Source of the DNA: Bacteroides sp. CAG:545 | Lineage (GTDB): Bacteria > Bacteroidota > Bacteroidia > Bacteroidales > UBA932 | DNA length: 39,695 nucleotides | Reading direction: 5' to 3' | Assembly: GCA_000432515.1 (NCBI GenBank) | Contig: HF996019.1 | Coordinates: forward strand, 1-39,695 | Part shown: piece by piece, positions 26,886 through 35,890 of the stretch | Position numbering within the stretch: the first letter of the stretch is position 1 | Layout: each line of letters opens with the position of its first letter | Made by a program: the position numbers and the translations under genes | The notes under the pieces: generated by a model | Told to the model about the DNA's origin: nothing | The model's database searches: none | What the model saw: the letters and a program-made list of their open reading frames with translations, nothing else

Positions 26886-26900
26886 ATACCCCGGAAGCAA

Positions 26901-27503
26901 TTATTTCTTTCTGAACAGTTCAATTCTAACACCGCAGCCTATATAAGGGCTGACGGATCGTGACGGACCGATACCTGACCAATAAGCGCCGGCATCAATA
27001 TGGAAGCTGAATGGTCCTGATGTATATGCGGCATAAACCCCGGCCTTCAGATCGAGGCGTCCGGCATAGAGCCCGTCCCCAAAGACTCCATAAGCCCAGC
27101 CGGACAGAGGCTTGACAATCGTCTTTGTGATCTGTCTTTCCGGGACGGTAAGCCTTAGCCCCTCCAGCTGCGGCCGAGCTCCGGTAACCGTAGCGACATA
27201 CGAGATTCCTGACACTTGTTCGACACCACGGTATATGACAGAATCCTTATTTACCAGAATCGCCGAAGTACCTTCAGCACCTACTATAGACGTTGCCGGG
27301 ATGGATACGTGAGACTCAGTGTGGTGTTCTTCAATGTTTGAGTCCTGGACAGGCAAATCAATTGTCTTTGAGACATACGAAGTATCTGACCTCTCAGTAG
27401 AATTGCCGCGAATATACCTGGCAGTCGACCAGGAGCCAACTGCCAACCCGACAATGAAAGAGACACAGACAATCCCAATCAGGAGTTTACTGCCCGCTTT
27501 CAT
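26901..27503 (-). CDS. DUF6808-like phage membrane protein
   Basis: The 200-residue protein has one N-terminal membrane segment (about 7-26, LLIGIVCVSFIVGLAVGS), then a periplasm-facing chain. The stretch SYVATVTGARPQLEGLRLTV resembles the conserved part of DUF6808 proteins of Bacteroidales prophages. Residues 130-200 look like a short beta-rich end (WAYGVFGDGLYAGRLDLKAG, SPYIGCGVRIEL). Lying directly after the holin-like gene (17-base overlap), it may take part in lysis as a spanin-like protein; this is inference from position and topology. Confidence 0.6.
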   Translation of the reverse strand: MKAGSKLLIGIVCVSFIVGLAVGSWSTARYIRGNSTERSDTSYVSKTIDLPVQDSNIEEHHTESHVSIPATSIVGAEGTSAILVNKDSVIYRGVEQVSGISYVATVTGARPQLEGLRLTVPERQITKTIVKPLSGWAYGVFGDGLYAGRLDLKAGVYAAYTSGPFSFHIDAGAYWSGIGPSRSVSPYIGCGVRIELFRKK

Positions 27504-27732
27504 CCTTCAATTCCTGCTTGATTTTCAAGACTGCTGTCTTTGCGGCATACTCGATGCCAAGCAGGGCGCCGGCAAAGGTAAATGTCTCACCTGAACCGAT
27601 GAGTACAGAGTCGTGGATTTGGCCCTGTGGCGCAACGGCAAAGCCCATAAAGAGCAAAACAATCCCTGACAGGACCAAGATGACTGACAATATCACTTGA
27701 ATCGTCAATTTCGTGGTTTTTTCTATTTTCAT
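27487..27732 (-). CDS. Holin-like small membrane protein
   Basis: Starting at the ATG at 27732 (MKIEKTTKLTIQVILS) gives 81 residues; the frame extends to 27753 but that adds only seven residues inside the terminator. There are two probable membrane segments, about 10-32 (IQVILSVILVLSGIVLLFMG) and a weaker one around FTFAGALLGIEY. The tail is charged (KIKQELKDESGQ). Size, topology and position beside the DUF6808-like gene fit a phage holin or similar lysis protein. The assignment is by resemblance to small proteins found in Bacteroidales prophages. Confidence 0.6.
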   Translation of the reverse strand: MKIEKTTKLTIQVILSVILVLSGIVLLFMGFAVAPQGQIHDSVLIGSGETFTFAGALLGIEYAAKTAVLKIKQELKDESGQ

Positions 27733-27736
27733 AACA

Positions 27737-27783
27737 AAAAAAGCTCTATGCAACTAACCGCGAAAGTAGTCACATAGAGACTC
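27737..27783 (-). terminator. Imperfect intrinsic terminator after the RT/small-protein transcript
   Basis: On the minus strand CATAGAG and CTCTATG arms (about 27744-27750 and 27773-27779, seven pairs, extended with mismatches by ACTA/TAGT) are followed by a run of seven T bases (about 27735-27741). It lies between the end of the 112-residue gene and the holin start. Confidence 0.5.
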
Positions 27784-27804
27784 AAAAGAAAGGACAAAAA
27801 ATCC

Positions 27805-28143
27805 CTATTCCAGGATACTGTCAGCTATCGACTTGGCCATATCCCGCCATTCGCTCATCTGGCGGAACTCCTCTTCAATTGCCCCATTTTTCTGGCCGGA
27901 ACCAATAACGAGAAGATAGTTATTCTGAATTGCTTCCATTCTGTTCTGGTCATAACGGCATCTTACAATCGCCGATATGATATGGTCGCGGTCGAATTGC
28001 CCTGGTCCGATGGTGGCTGACTCGTATTCGAACGTTCCGTCTTCTCGTTCTTCGACGTCGAAATTGATTATATGGCTTTTCTGACGGAATGAGTTGTAGG
28101 CGACCTCCAAAGCCTCCGGCCGCATATTCGCTGTTTTCTTCAT
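27805..28143 (-). CDS. Small phage protein of unknown function, overlapping the RT 3' end
   Basis: The 112-residue protein starts MKKTANMRPEALEV. It has an alpha/beta pattern with FDVEEREDGTFEYESATIG, then DRDHIISAIVRCRYDQNRM and a helical acidic end. Similar short proteins sit after tail-fibre or RT genes in Bacteroidales phages, and a tail-assembly role is possible. It overlaps the long tail-RT ORF by 194 bases in another frame. It does not look like Avd, the all-helical DGR accessory protein, because of its strand-rich middle. The start could also be M7 (28125). Confidence 0.6.
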   Translation of the reverse strand: MKKTANMRPEALEVAYNSFRQKSHIINFDVEEREDGTFEYESATIGPGQFDRDHIISAIVRCRYDQNRMEAIQNNYLLVIGSGQKNGAIEEEFRQMSEWRDMAKSIADSILE

Positions 28144-29386
28144 CTCGTTTCTGTATTAAATAATTCTGTAACTTATATTGATTCTTGATCTTGGCCACAT
28201 GCGCATTGGCAATATACCCGAATTTCCAAAAATGACGCAGTTTACTGATTCCACGGAGCCGGATCTTGAATGATGCCGAATGCACGAGGAAGCCATAAAG
28301 GGAATTGACCGATGAAGACAAGTGCTCGAGTTCAATGAGGGAATCGACAGACGTGCCCTTCTTCAGCATCTTGCCGCAATGTGCGTCAAGTTTATCAATC
28401 GCATTATAGAAGTTGCCTACTGTCCGATTTCCCGTGTATGTCCTTCCCGGCATAATGACACGGCCGACGAACTTGACGCCGTGCCGTGCCGGTTGGATAT
28501 AGAACTTCCGCGGATGGACTTTCTGATGGAGTTGCGTTTTCAATTTCCAAATCAATTCCCGCCTGAATTCCAATATATCCTCCTTCGCCTTGGCTGCCAC
28601 GAACATATCATCAACAAATCTTACATACACCATCCCGCGAGGATTGCAGAAAGATACTGCCCATTCGTCGATGAAGGACAGTATGAAATTGGCAAAGTTC
28701 TGCGACGTGATATTCCCGATGGCCAGTCCAATATGTTTCAGCGTATTCAAAAGACTCTTCCACGGTTCAAGCTTGCTCCTGAGATTCTGGTTCCCACGAA
28801 AGTCGCAATCATCCTGCGGGCAGTGCATCACCACCATCTTGACAAGCCAGACAAGCACTTGCATATTCGTCTCCGGATGCGCCTCTATAATCTTCTCCTT
28901 ATTAGCGTTCATAAAAGCTTCAAGGAGACTCCACGTGACATTCTTGTCTATAGTCATGAAGAACGACCATATATCAATAGTGGAGACAAAGCCGTCTTCG
29001 GTATAGTTGTTCGTCATTGCAGCCGTATCCCTTGCGGCTCTTTCCGCAGCGGCCATCGTGCCGAAGCCCACCCTGCAATTATACGTCACATCGCCAAGCT
29101 CATGATGCCTTTCTTCGAAGAGCGGATCCAGCCTGATACAAATCCAGTGCTGCACAATCCTGTCGCGGAAAGCGGCTGCAAATATCTCCCTGACCTTAGG
29201 ATATGCAACATAGAAACAGATGCTGGTCCCAGGACTATAATCACGAAGTATTTCAACCTGTGCCGCAAGAATGACCAAATCAAATGTGGAATCGAGCCTG
29301 TACATCGTACAGTCCACACTTGACTTTTTATGAAGACAGCAATCCTCAAAAGCCGTTATCCACCCAACAAGGACTTGTTCATCCAA
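27950..29386 (-). other. Reverse transcriptase module of the fusion ORF
   Basis: Within the long frame, residues about 2021-2497 form the RT. Landmarks are GWITAFEDCCLHKKSS at the start, REIFAAAFRDRIVQHW (RT motifs 0-1), LAIGNITSQNFANF (the [ILV]GxxxSQ variant typical of DGR enzymes rather than group II or retron RTs), YVRFVDDMF (catalytic Asp pair at 28607-28612) and FYIQPARHGVKFVG. There is no in-frame ATG between the template-like segment and the RT motifs at which it could start cleanly. Confidence 0.88.
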
Positions 29387-32300
29387 TGCCACGACCGCCC
29401 TGCTGACATTAGAATTATTCTTGTTTGTGTTGTTGCAATTGCCGGAGCCAAAGTTGACGATCCACTCGTTATTTGAATTATACTCCGACGAAGAACCAAA
29501 CCAGCCGGCTCCAAAATCCTTCATAATACCATCGGCAATAGCATTCTTGAATATGCCATGTTCCCCGCCTGCAACACCATTCATATAGTACCAGGCGATA
29601 CGTGCAAGTTCGCCTTCTGAAGGCAAAAACCAGTTATGGGATTTGAACTTGTCCGCAAGCACCTCGTTCGGCCGCAAAAGCGTCGGCTGCCAAGCATATA
29701 CACGCGACACCATAGGATAATAGAACTGTTTGTACTTCGATGCTCCGCCCTCTACAACAATCGCATCAAGCAAAGAATCGAGGACCTGAAGTTCCGTCTT
29801 GTCCTGAGTTGCCGCCGGAACTTCATGGCTGGTCTCAAGCAGAACTCTATCGCGGTGATTGATTACCTCAAGCGTTTGATACATACCCCAAGGCATCTTT
29901 TCCCCCTTCTTATGGCCGAGCAGGTCTTTGGTAAGCTCAATCCACCCGATGAGAGAGCAAGCTGTATCAGCGGCCATTTTACGGAATCCGTCCTTGTCTC
30001 CCAATTCGGACTCATCCCTGTACGTCGCATCCGACAGATAACCGTCCTCCCCACCTTCCTCGTTTGCTACGAGGCCAGATGTGTAAATATTCTTCATCGG
30101 CGTATCATAGGCATCGTATCCGCTTTCCAGTTCAATCCCATCAATAGAGACATCCGGATAGTCCTTGTGTGAGAACAATCCCCACGGAACGGCCGGAAAG
30201 TTCTCCAACCCCACCGCCAAGCGATGTGTCGGATCTTCCGGATCAATGTAGAAGCAGGTGCCGATACATGACTTCGTGCCGTCGAACTTATCCGAATAGG
30301 TCCCGTCATAGAATACATAATCACCCACCCTTGCTGAACGGTCGTACAGCCTCAAAATCTTGGTGGCCGTGACGACCTTCCCGTCAAGCAGGGCGATAGT
30401 ACAGGTCAATGTCGCTTCAGGGCCGGAGCCATCCTCAAGCTCAGCACCAACAGAAACAGCCTTGACAACACCCTCCCCATCAATAAACGCATACGGGTTC
30501 TGACTGAGATTCCACGAGATGCTCTTGAAATTGTTACCCAAAGCCGTGGATATTCCTCCCTGAGTGGCCGGAGTGATCTTGTAGCCATACGAGCCAGCCG
30601 CAGCCAGTGTGTCAGGCCCCGAAATCAATGAATTGACAATTTCGCGAAGCGGGTATGTAATGAGGAGGCCATCAGCCCCAGTATCGACATTTCCCCACTT
30701 CTTCAGCATCATACGCTTCATCTCGAATGTTACGGCAGAAGTATTACCGACCACCGATATTTCCCCAGACAGGCGGCAGTTGGTGATGTTGGTGATCCAT
30801 TCCATAACTGACGGCTGCATATTCGGCCATCTTATGCCCTCAGCCTGGAGAATTGTCACCGGAGCACCTGCAGCAAAGCAACCATTCAGGAAGGCAAGCG
30901 AGTCAAATGTACCGTGATTCTTCAGGAATTGGATTTGGCTGAGGAAAGAATACCCCTGCATTGTCAAAGTGGACAAGTTCCTGACATTCGACAACCGGAG
31001 TTCGTTCAATCTGGAATTCAAATGAACAGTCTTCACTGTTTCAGATTCCGGGAGGACAACGCTGACGACGCCCGAATCCCTCACATCGACAGTCTGGAGC
31101 CTGGTCTGTCCAGACAATGAGAGCTCTCCGGAAATCAGGGAGCACCCCTTTATAGATAAGGACCTCAAATTCGGAGCTGTCACCTGAAGGTTAGACGGGC
31201 GGAACTGGGCAGTCACACCGTCCGCAGGCTCCGCAATGAATTCCGTCAAACGTTCGCCAGAGACAGTGAAGGCATACGCCGGGTTCACAGACAATGCAGA
31301 CACATTGCCGATACTGCTCATATAGTTAATCCCTGAAAGTTTGCAGGACGTGTCACCAACGATAGTTCCTATATTGAAGGCATATCCCTCATCCCCATAC
31401 GGCTGGCCATTCTTATCAACAAGACGACCTCCTGGTGCCAGACGGACGTGAGGATTCACCAGCGACTGGCCGGTTGCACCCGTCGGATACAGCCACTGAT
31501 GCGTCTTGATCGTCAGAACCATCGGCGCGTCAGCCCCCTCGACAGTCTTCATTCCTCGGATGGACAATGCTCCGGTCGTCGTGCCGGCATCGAATTCCCC
31601 ATAGGCGGCGAATGATGAGAGATATATCATCCTGCGCTTGATGTACTGCCGCTCACTCTCCAACTGCGCACCGAGGCTCTGCGTGATAGGATTGATTCCT
31701 GAAGGCGAAACAAAATCACCCTTAGCCACGGCGAACTGCGCCGCCTCATAACGGATGCGGGCGGTCTCATTGTATGCCGTGGCAGGGAAATACTCCTGGA
31801 TCCAGAAGAAGTATTTCTGTATGCATCCTTCCGGGGTCTGCGGTATGAGATTGCCGTACTTGTCCTTCTGGCCGGAACCCACGAGGCCGGCCATTGTCGT
31901 CAGAACCGTCTTCATCATCTGCGGCAAGGCATCAGCATACGCCTTCTCGACGAGATCGTAGAAGACATTGTACTGACCCTCCCAGTATGTATTCCCTGCA
32001 GCGTCCGTATCCCTTTCTTCAAGCCAATAAGGTTTAAGCTGCCAGCCGGTATTGTTCGTCTTGAAGATGGTGTCCAGGTCATCGGAATGAAGATGCAGCT
32101 TGTGCGTCTTCGGATCCAGGACATAGTACGTATTCTTCGAGCGGTTATCCGTGCCGGCAATAAGCTTGATGAACATCTGGTAGAACTGAATCGACTTTAC
32201 TGACCAGTAGTCCGCGACGCCAGCCTTCCACCTGGCAGCCCTTGCCGCGATGAATTCATCGTTCATCTCCGACCAGATGGCCGTATTGGCCACCGGAGTA

Positions 32301-35300
32301 TCCTCCATCAGGTTCAATGTCTGCCACTGACCGTCTTTCTTCTCCAAAGAAGCAGGAACCCATTCGAGGATATCATTGTTCGACTCGTCCTTCCCCTTGT
32401 AGTCAATTCTGAAGAGGTCGAACTGCCTGGCCCCGTCAGAACTCTTGGTCACCCAGTAAGCCATCTTCGTATTGGCAGACTTGTCCGCCTTCAGTTCCTC
32501 GACAGTACCGTCATAGAAATTGATGAGACAGTTCCATCTGTAGTTCCAGTTCCAAGCCTTGCGGTAGAACTCTACGATATCATCATCCGGGACATCGGAA
32601 GTGCCGCCTGCCCCGTCATCCACCTCGTGGGTGCGGCCCATATCGAAGTCAATGTTGCCTTCACCGTTATACTCAAAGTATTCCTCATCGGCATTGTACT
32701 TCACAGATTCATCCCACGGTACACGACAATCGGTGAGCGGGAAGTTGTTATCAGAACCCTCCATCATGCACATGTCCGGAAATACCTTCTTGTCATAGCC
32801 CCAAGTAGGTTTGTCCGCCTTACCAGGGCCGAAAGTCATCAGCCCTTGGAATACCGGCTGCGTATCATCCGGAGTCTGCACAAAGTACAACAAAGGTTTC
32901 TCGATGACGGTCACCCTTGTGTCCTCAAACCCCTCCTCCTTATTGACGGACCAGTCCGTGACGATGCGTCTGAAGAGGTCATTGTACAGTTCGCAGGCAC
33001 CTTGTTTGTGGCTCTGCATAGAAGAGGCGTAATTGATTTTTCCGACAAGCTTCTTCGCCCATGGCACTCCGTCCATAAGCTGGTATTTCTGCCCGTGATC
33101 CACCCCGTTGAGATCCACGAAAGAGCCCTCGGCGCTCTTCCATTGGAATTGAGGATTCCATTCATAGTATTGCTTTGCCGTGGTCCCCTGCCCTTTCTGG
33201 TTCAAGCCGGTAAGATTGCCAGAATGGGCCTTGTCTATGGCCCCGGAATCATCACGCATCTGGACATACAGGCTGCCCTTCTTGTCCGCTTTCGTGTCGG
33301 CATTGTGGCCGGAGACATTGTAACCATACCATACGGCCACATTATACTTGGCCGCTGCCTTGGCGTATGAGATGGCACCATCCTGAAGAATATCGTTCTC
33401 CCTCTTGAATACCAGCTTTTCGGCTGCCGTAGGCAATACGCTGACACGGTTCTGCTGGATGTCCTGGGATGAAAGCGACTTCTGATACACACGGATGCCG
33501 TAGATGTCAATGTCTGCCCCATCCTGCCCTATCCGGACACCGAGCGAGGACGGATTGCCCGCCTCGTCATTCTGCCAGAACTCATTCGAACGGTTATGGT
33601 CGAAAAGGAATTCCCTCTCGATGCCGCCGTTGACGAAAATCCTGACATAAGACACCTGCGTCTCGTTGGTTCCTGCAGCACCGAGGTTATAATAACAGTT
33701 TATGGCCAGATGGGTCCTCTTGCCCTCCGACCAAGCAAAATTCTGCTGTCCTTCGGTCCTCTGGGAACGCGTCATAAACACTCCCTCCAACGGCCGAAGC
33801 TCCAGACCGAGTGGAAGACCGTCAGCGGCAAGATATGAACAGATCTTCAGTATAGGGTCCTCCTCATTGGTCACGTTCCTGACCGTGAAGTCCAGCTCGA
33901 TGGTGACAGATGCCTTCTGGTTGTTATACTTCTTCCCCGCATCGATGTACGCCTGGAACGCCTCGTAAGAGATATCCAGACTCTGGCCGGCAAGAATCCT
34001 GAGGCAGCGCTGCCCGTCAGAATCCGTCACCCATCCGTCATTCACGAAGCCGAATCCATTGAATGCCGCACCTACGGCAGCATTGCCCTGGGCGGAGTTC
34101 AGAATCGTAGCAGGGTTATCCTCGGAATTGTTCCTCACCTTCGGGTTCATGAAGAAGTCCGCGCCTGACGTAGGTGCGAAATTCTCCTTGTTGTCCACCT
34201 GAATCGCGTACAGCTCGGAACCGATGGATGGAGTCAGCATGTCACGGCCGGCAGAATCAACGCGCAAATATGCGGTGATGCTGTCTGAAGAATCCCCCTC
34301 GATCTCAACGGTGTTGTGCAGCTTGTACTGGACGCCAGGTGTGGCCACGGTAGAATACCTCAAATATGCTGTGTCGCCGGAATAATTGCCGACGGAGAAA
34401 TCCAGCGGGATTGAAGCCCCGTCCGGAGTAAAGACTCCATACTCCAGGATATCGGTTGTGACATAGTTTGTCACCGTCTTGGCCACCTTCTGCAGGAGCA
34501 GGTAACTCTTCCCGTCATCCGGGTCCGCATTGACGAATATCTGCGACGTGACGTGCTCTGACTGTATGGAAGAATCCGCCACAGCTTCCAGCCAGGCCTC
34601 GATACTGTGGACGCCATGAACCGAAAGCACCTTGCACGGCTCGCCGGCAGAATCCTCAAGCGTATAATGGAACGGATTGGACGCACCTGTATAGCCCGCA
34701 ATGGATGAGTTGCTGAGAACAATCTCACGCGTCGCGTCAGCCCCTGAAGATGTCTTTCCGGATATCTTCAGATGCAGGTCCTTCTCCACGGCGCCATACA
34801 GGACGTATGAAAGGATGGTCGAAGCCCCAGCCCCGCCATCGACAGCATTCTGCCAGTTGGATATGAAATCAAGCGCCAGACGGGTCTTGACCACCGACGC
34901 AAACGTCAGATACGATGACGACACGTTCATCTCGACATCCGTCACCACCATCCTGAGCTGCTGGTCCCCGTCAAGCAGGTAATCGCTGACATCAATCTCC
35001 TGGTATGCGTCCTCGTCCTCGAAAGAAGACGGTGTCATGGAGATTGAAGCCACATTGAGCCAGTCGCTGTCGGAAGCCGTCTTCCGCTGTATTACCAGAA
35101 GACCGTCGTGTCCGGAGTCCTCCGATATTCCGTTCTTGGTATATACGGAAGTGTACCTCAAATGTAATTTGACAGTGCCGTCGGTGGAGATGATGGCCGT
35201 GCGGCTGTCAGTCGTCTGAAGACGGACAGACGGCAGGTCGCTGTCCGAAAGGATAGTCATCTTGACAGTACCGTTGGCGTCAGGAACATATTCGACATTG

Positions 35301-35443
35301 TTCCTGATGATCTTCTTGATGCCACCCTGGTTCTCCTTGATGGCCTTCAGCAGAAGGTTGAACTCATCGGCGGTCAACACCCCACTCTCATCGGTGCCGC
35401 CATTCTCGAATTTCTCGGTGATTGATGATAAATCTGTTACCAT
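27950..35443 (-). CDS. Giant tail/receptor-binding protein fused in frame to a DGR reverse transcriptase
   Basis: A single 2,497-residue frame runs from ATG 35443 without a stop. Residues 1-450 look like a phage tail N-terminus with Ig-like strands. About 510-680 is a LamG/concanavalin-like domain. About 1410-1530 has leucine-rich-repeat-like strands (LRSLSIKGCSLISGELSLSG). About 1660-1720 is Ig-like. About 1720-2020 is a C-type-lectin-like domain (NWFLPSEGELARIAWYYMNG) ending in an Asn-rich segment (1987-2012). Residues 2021 to about 2430 are a DGR-type reverse transcriptase with FVDD (2276-2279) and IGNITSQ (2242-2248). The Arg-rich last 64 residues overlap the next gene. The RT may be translated separately from an internal ATG at 29524. 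The tail and RT parts are each secure; whether one polypeptide is made is unknown. Confidence 0.85.
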   Translation of the reverse strand: MVTDLSSITEKFENGGTDESGVLTADEFNLLLKAIKENQGGIKKIIRNNVEYVPDANGTVKMTILSDSDLPSVRLQTTDSRTAIISTDGTVKLHLRYTSVYTKNGISEDSGHDGLLVIQRKTASDSDWLNVASISMTPSSFEDEDAYQEIDVSDYLLDGDQQLRMVVTDVEMNVSSSYLTFASVVKTRLALDFISNWQNAVDGGAGASTILSYVLYGAVEKDLHLKISGKTSSGADATREIVLSNSSIAGYTGASNPFHYTLEDSAGEPCKVLSVHGVHSIEAWLEAVADSSIQSEHVTSQIFVNADPDDGKSYLLLQKVAKTVTNYVTTDILEYGVFTPDGASIPLDFSVGNYSGDTAYLRYSTVATPGVQYKLHNTVEIEGDSSDSITAYLRVDSAGRDMLTPSIGSELYAIQVDNKENFAPTSGADFFMNPKVRNNSEDNPATILNSAQGNAAVGAAFNGFGFVNDGWVTDSDGQRCLRILAGQSLDISYEAFQAYIDAGKKYNNQKASVTIELDFTVRNVTNEEDPILKICSYLAADGLPLGLELRPLEGVFMTRSQRTEGQQNFAWSEGKRTHLAINCYYNLGAAGTNETQVSYVRIFVNGGIEREFLFDHNRSNEFWQNDEAGNPSSLGVRIGQDGADIDIYGIRVYQKSLSSQDIQQNRVSVLPTAAEKLVFKRENDILQDGAISYAKAAAKYNVAVWYGYNVSGHNADTKADKKGSLYVQMRDDSGAIDKAHSGNLTGLNQKGQGTTAKQYYEWNPQFQWKSAEGSFVDLNGVDHGQKYQLMDGVPWAKKLVGKINYASSMQSHKQGACELYNDLFRRIVTDWSVNKEEGFEDTRVTVIEKPLLYFVQTPDDTQPVFQGLMTFGPGKADKPTWGYDKKVFPDMCMMEGSDNNFPLTDCRVPWDESVKYNADEEYFEYNGEGNIDFDMGRTHEVDDGAGGTSDVPDDDIVEFYRKAWNWNYRWNCLINFYDGTVEELKADKSANTKMAYWVTKSSDGARQFDLFRIDYKGKDESNNDILEWVPASLEKKDGQWQTLNLMEDTPVANTAIWSEMNDEFIAARAARWKAGVADYWSVKSIQFYQMFIKLIAGTDNRSKNTYYVLDPKTHKLHLHSDDLDTIFKTNNTGWQLKPYWLEERDTDAAGNTYWEGQYNVFYDLVEKAYADALPQMMKTVLTTMAGLVGSGQKDKYGNLIPQTPEGCIQKYFFWIQEYFPATAYNETARIRYEAAQFAVAKGDFVSPSGINPITQSLGAQLESERQYIKRRMIYLSSFAAYGEFDAGTTTGALSIRGMKTVEGADAPMVLTIKTHQWLYPTGATGQSLVNPHVRLAPGGRLVDKNGQPYGDEGYAFNIGTIVGDTSCKLSGINYMSSIGNVSALSVNPAYAFTVSGERLTEFIAEPADGVTAQFRPSNLQVTAPNLRSLSIKGCSLISGELSLSGQTRLQTVDVRDSGVVSVVLPESETVKTVHLNSRLNELRLSNVRNLSTLTMQGYSFLSQIQFLKNHGTFDSLAFLNGCFAAGAPVTILQAEGIRWPNMQPSVMEWITNITNCRLSGEISVVGNTSAVTFEMKRMMLKKWGNVDTGADGLLITYPLREIVNSLISGPDTLAAAGSYGYKITPATQGGISTALGNNFKSISWNLSQNPYAFIDGEGVVKAVSVGAELEDGSGPEATLTCTIALLDGKVVTATKILRLYDRSARVGDYVFYDGTYSDKFDGTKSCIGTCFYIDPEDPTHRLAVGLENFPAVPWGLFSHKDYPDVSIDGIELESGYDAYDTPMKNIYTSGLVANEEGGEDGYLSDATYRDESELGDKDGFRKMAADTACSLIGWIELTKDLLGHKKGEKMPWGMYQTLEVINHRDRVLLETSHEVPAATQDKTELQVLDSLLDAIVVEGGASKYKQFYYPMVSRVYAWQPTLLRPNEVLADKFKSHNWFLPSEGELARIAWYYMNGVAGGEHGIFKNAIADGIMKDFGAGWFGSSSEYNSNNEWIVNFGSGNCNNTNKNNSNVSRAVVALDEQVLVGWITAFEDCCLHKKSSVDCTMYRLDSTFDLVILAAQVEILRDYSPGTSICFYVAYPKVREIFAAAFRDRIVQHWICIRLDPLFEERHHELGDVTYNCRVGFGTMAAAERAARDTAAMTNNYTEDGFVSTIDIWSFFMTIDKNVTWSLLEAFMNANKEKIIEAHPETNMQVLVWLVKMVVMHCPQDDCDFRGNQNLRSKLEPWKSLLNTLKHIGLAIGNITSQNFANFILSFIDEWAVSFCNPRGMVYVRFVDDMFVAAKAKEDILEFRRELIWKLKTQLHQKVHPRKFYIQPARHGVKFVGRVIMPGRTYTGNRTVGNFYNAIDKLDAHCGKMLKKGTSVDSLIELEHLSSSVNSLYGFLVHSASFKIRLRGISKLRHFWKFGYIANAHVAKIKNQYKLQNYLIQKRDEENSEYAAGGFGGRLQLIPSEKPYNQFRRRRTRRRNVRIRVSHHRTRAIRPRPYHIGDCKMPL
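29387..29503 (-). other. DGR template/variable-repeat-like segment at the tail-RT junction
   Basis: This segment ends the C-type-lectin domain and directly precedes the RT. Between residues 1987 and 2015, 11 of 29 codons are AAT or AAC, giving runs such as NCNNTNKNNSN. Intact AAY codons are the mark of a template repeat, since adenine mutagenesis turns them into other codons in the variable repeat. I found no second copy in the window. Confidence 0.7.
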
Positions 35444-35455
35444 AATTTATAATTG

Positions 35456-35890
35456 TTAAAAAGTAATGGGGAATGTGTACGGGAAGCCTGAAGACCCTTT
35501 ATCATTGCCCTTCAGAATGAGTTTGTTGCCATTATACACGGCCGTGAGGTTCTTGTGAGCATAGTCACTATAGATGGAATACCACGTCCCCGGAACTATC
35601 TTGCGGTCGGCCCGCAACTTCAGATACTCCTCCTCGGTAAGCTGCTCCTCCTTCATCAGCCCCTCATAACGATCCTTGACATTGATAAGAAGATTCTCGC
35701 CGATGTATATCGCCTCAAGTTCGAGGAACTGCGCGTCCGAATAGACGCAATACCACACGTCAGGAAGCACCTTCCCGGAAGAAACAAGCTTCTTGTAACC
35801 GGCAGGGTTGACATTGACGTGCGGTACGGCTTCGGACAGGATCTGGTCTATCTCAGACCCTGTAAATTGACTCCTATATGGCTCTTTCAT
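35456..35890 (-). CDS. Small phage tail-region protein with internal duplication
   Basis: This 144-residue protein contains two copies of a roughly 42-residue unit: about 31-73 (VLPDVWYCVYSD with IYIGENLLI) and about 90-131 (IVPGTWYSIYSD with VYNGNKLIL). The shared frame is K-x-x-P-x-x-WY-x-x-YSD followed by A-x-Y-x-G-x-x-L. It starts in an ATGA overlap with the gene before it and ends 12 bases before the giant tail ORF, so it probably belongs to the same late transcript and may be an adaptor or fibre-associated protein. Function unknown. Confidence 0.75.
   Translation of the reverse strand: MKEPYRSQFTGSEIDQILSEAVPHVNVNPAGYKKLVSSGKVLPDVWYCVYSDAQFLELEAIYIGENLLINVKDRYEGLMKEEQLTEEEYLKLRADRKIVPGTWYSIYSDYAHKNLTAVYNGNKLILKGNDKGSSGFPYTFPITF

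Noticed and set aside
26722..26901. A minus-strand promoter for the TS-like gene in its leader
   Set aside because: No TAnnTTTG match was found on that strand; the good match in this interval points the other way.
27805..28143. Avd-like DGR accessory protein
   Set aside because: Avd is an all-helical bundle; this protein has a strand-rich middle and no clear helical repeat.
28322..29323. Plus-strand 333-codon frame
   Set aside because: It runs antisense to the reverse transcriptase; no recognisable domain, while the minus strand carries all RT motifs.
27950..29386. Retron or group II intron RT
   Set aside because: The motif IGNITSQ and the adjoining AAY-rich repeat fit a DGR; no msr/msd-like or intron ribozyme structure is visible beside it.
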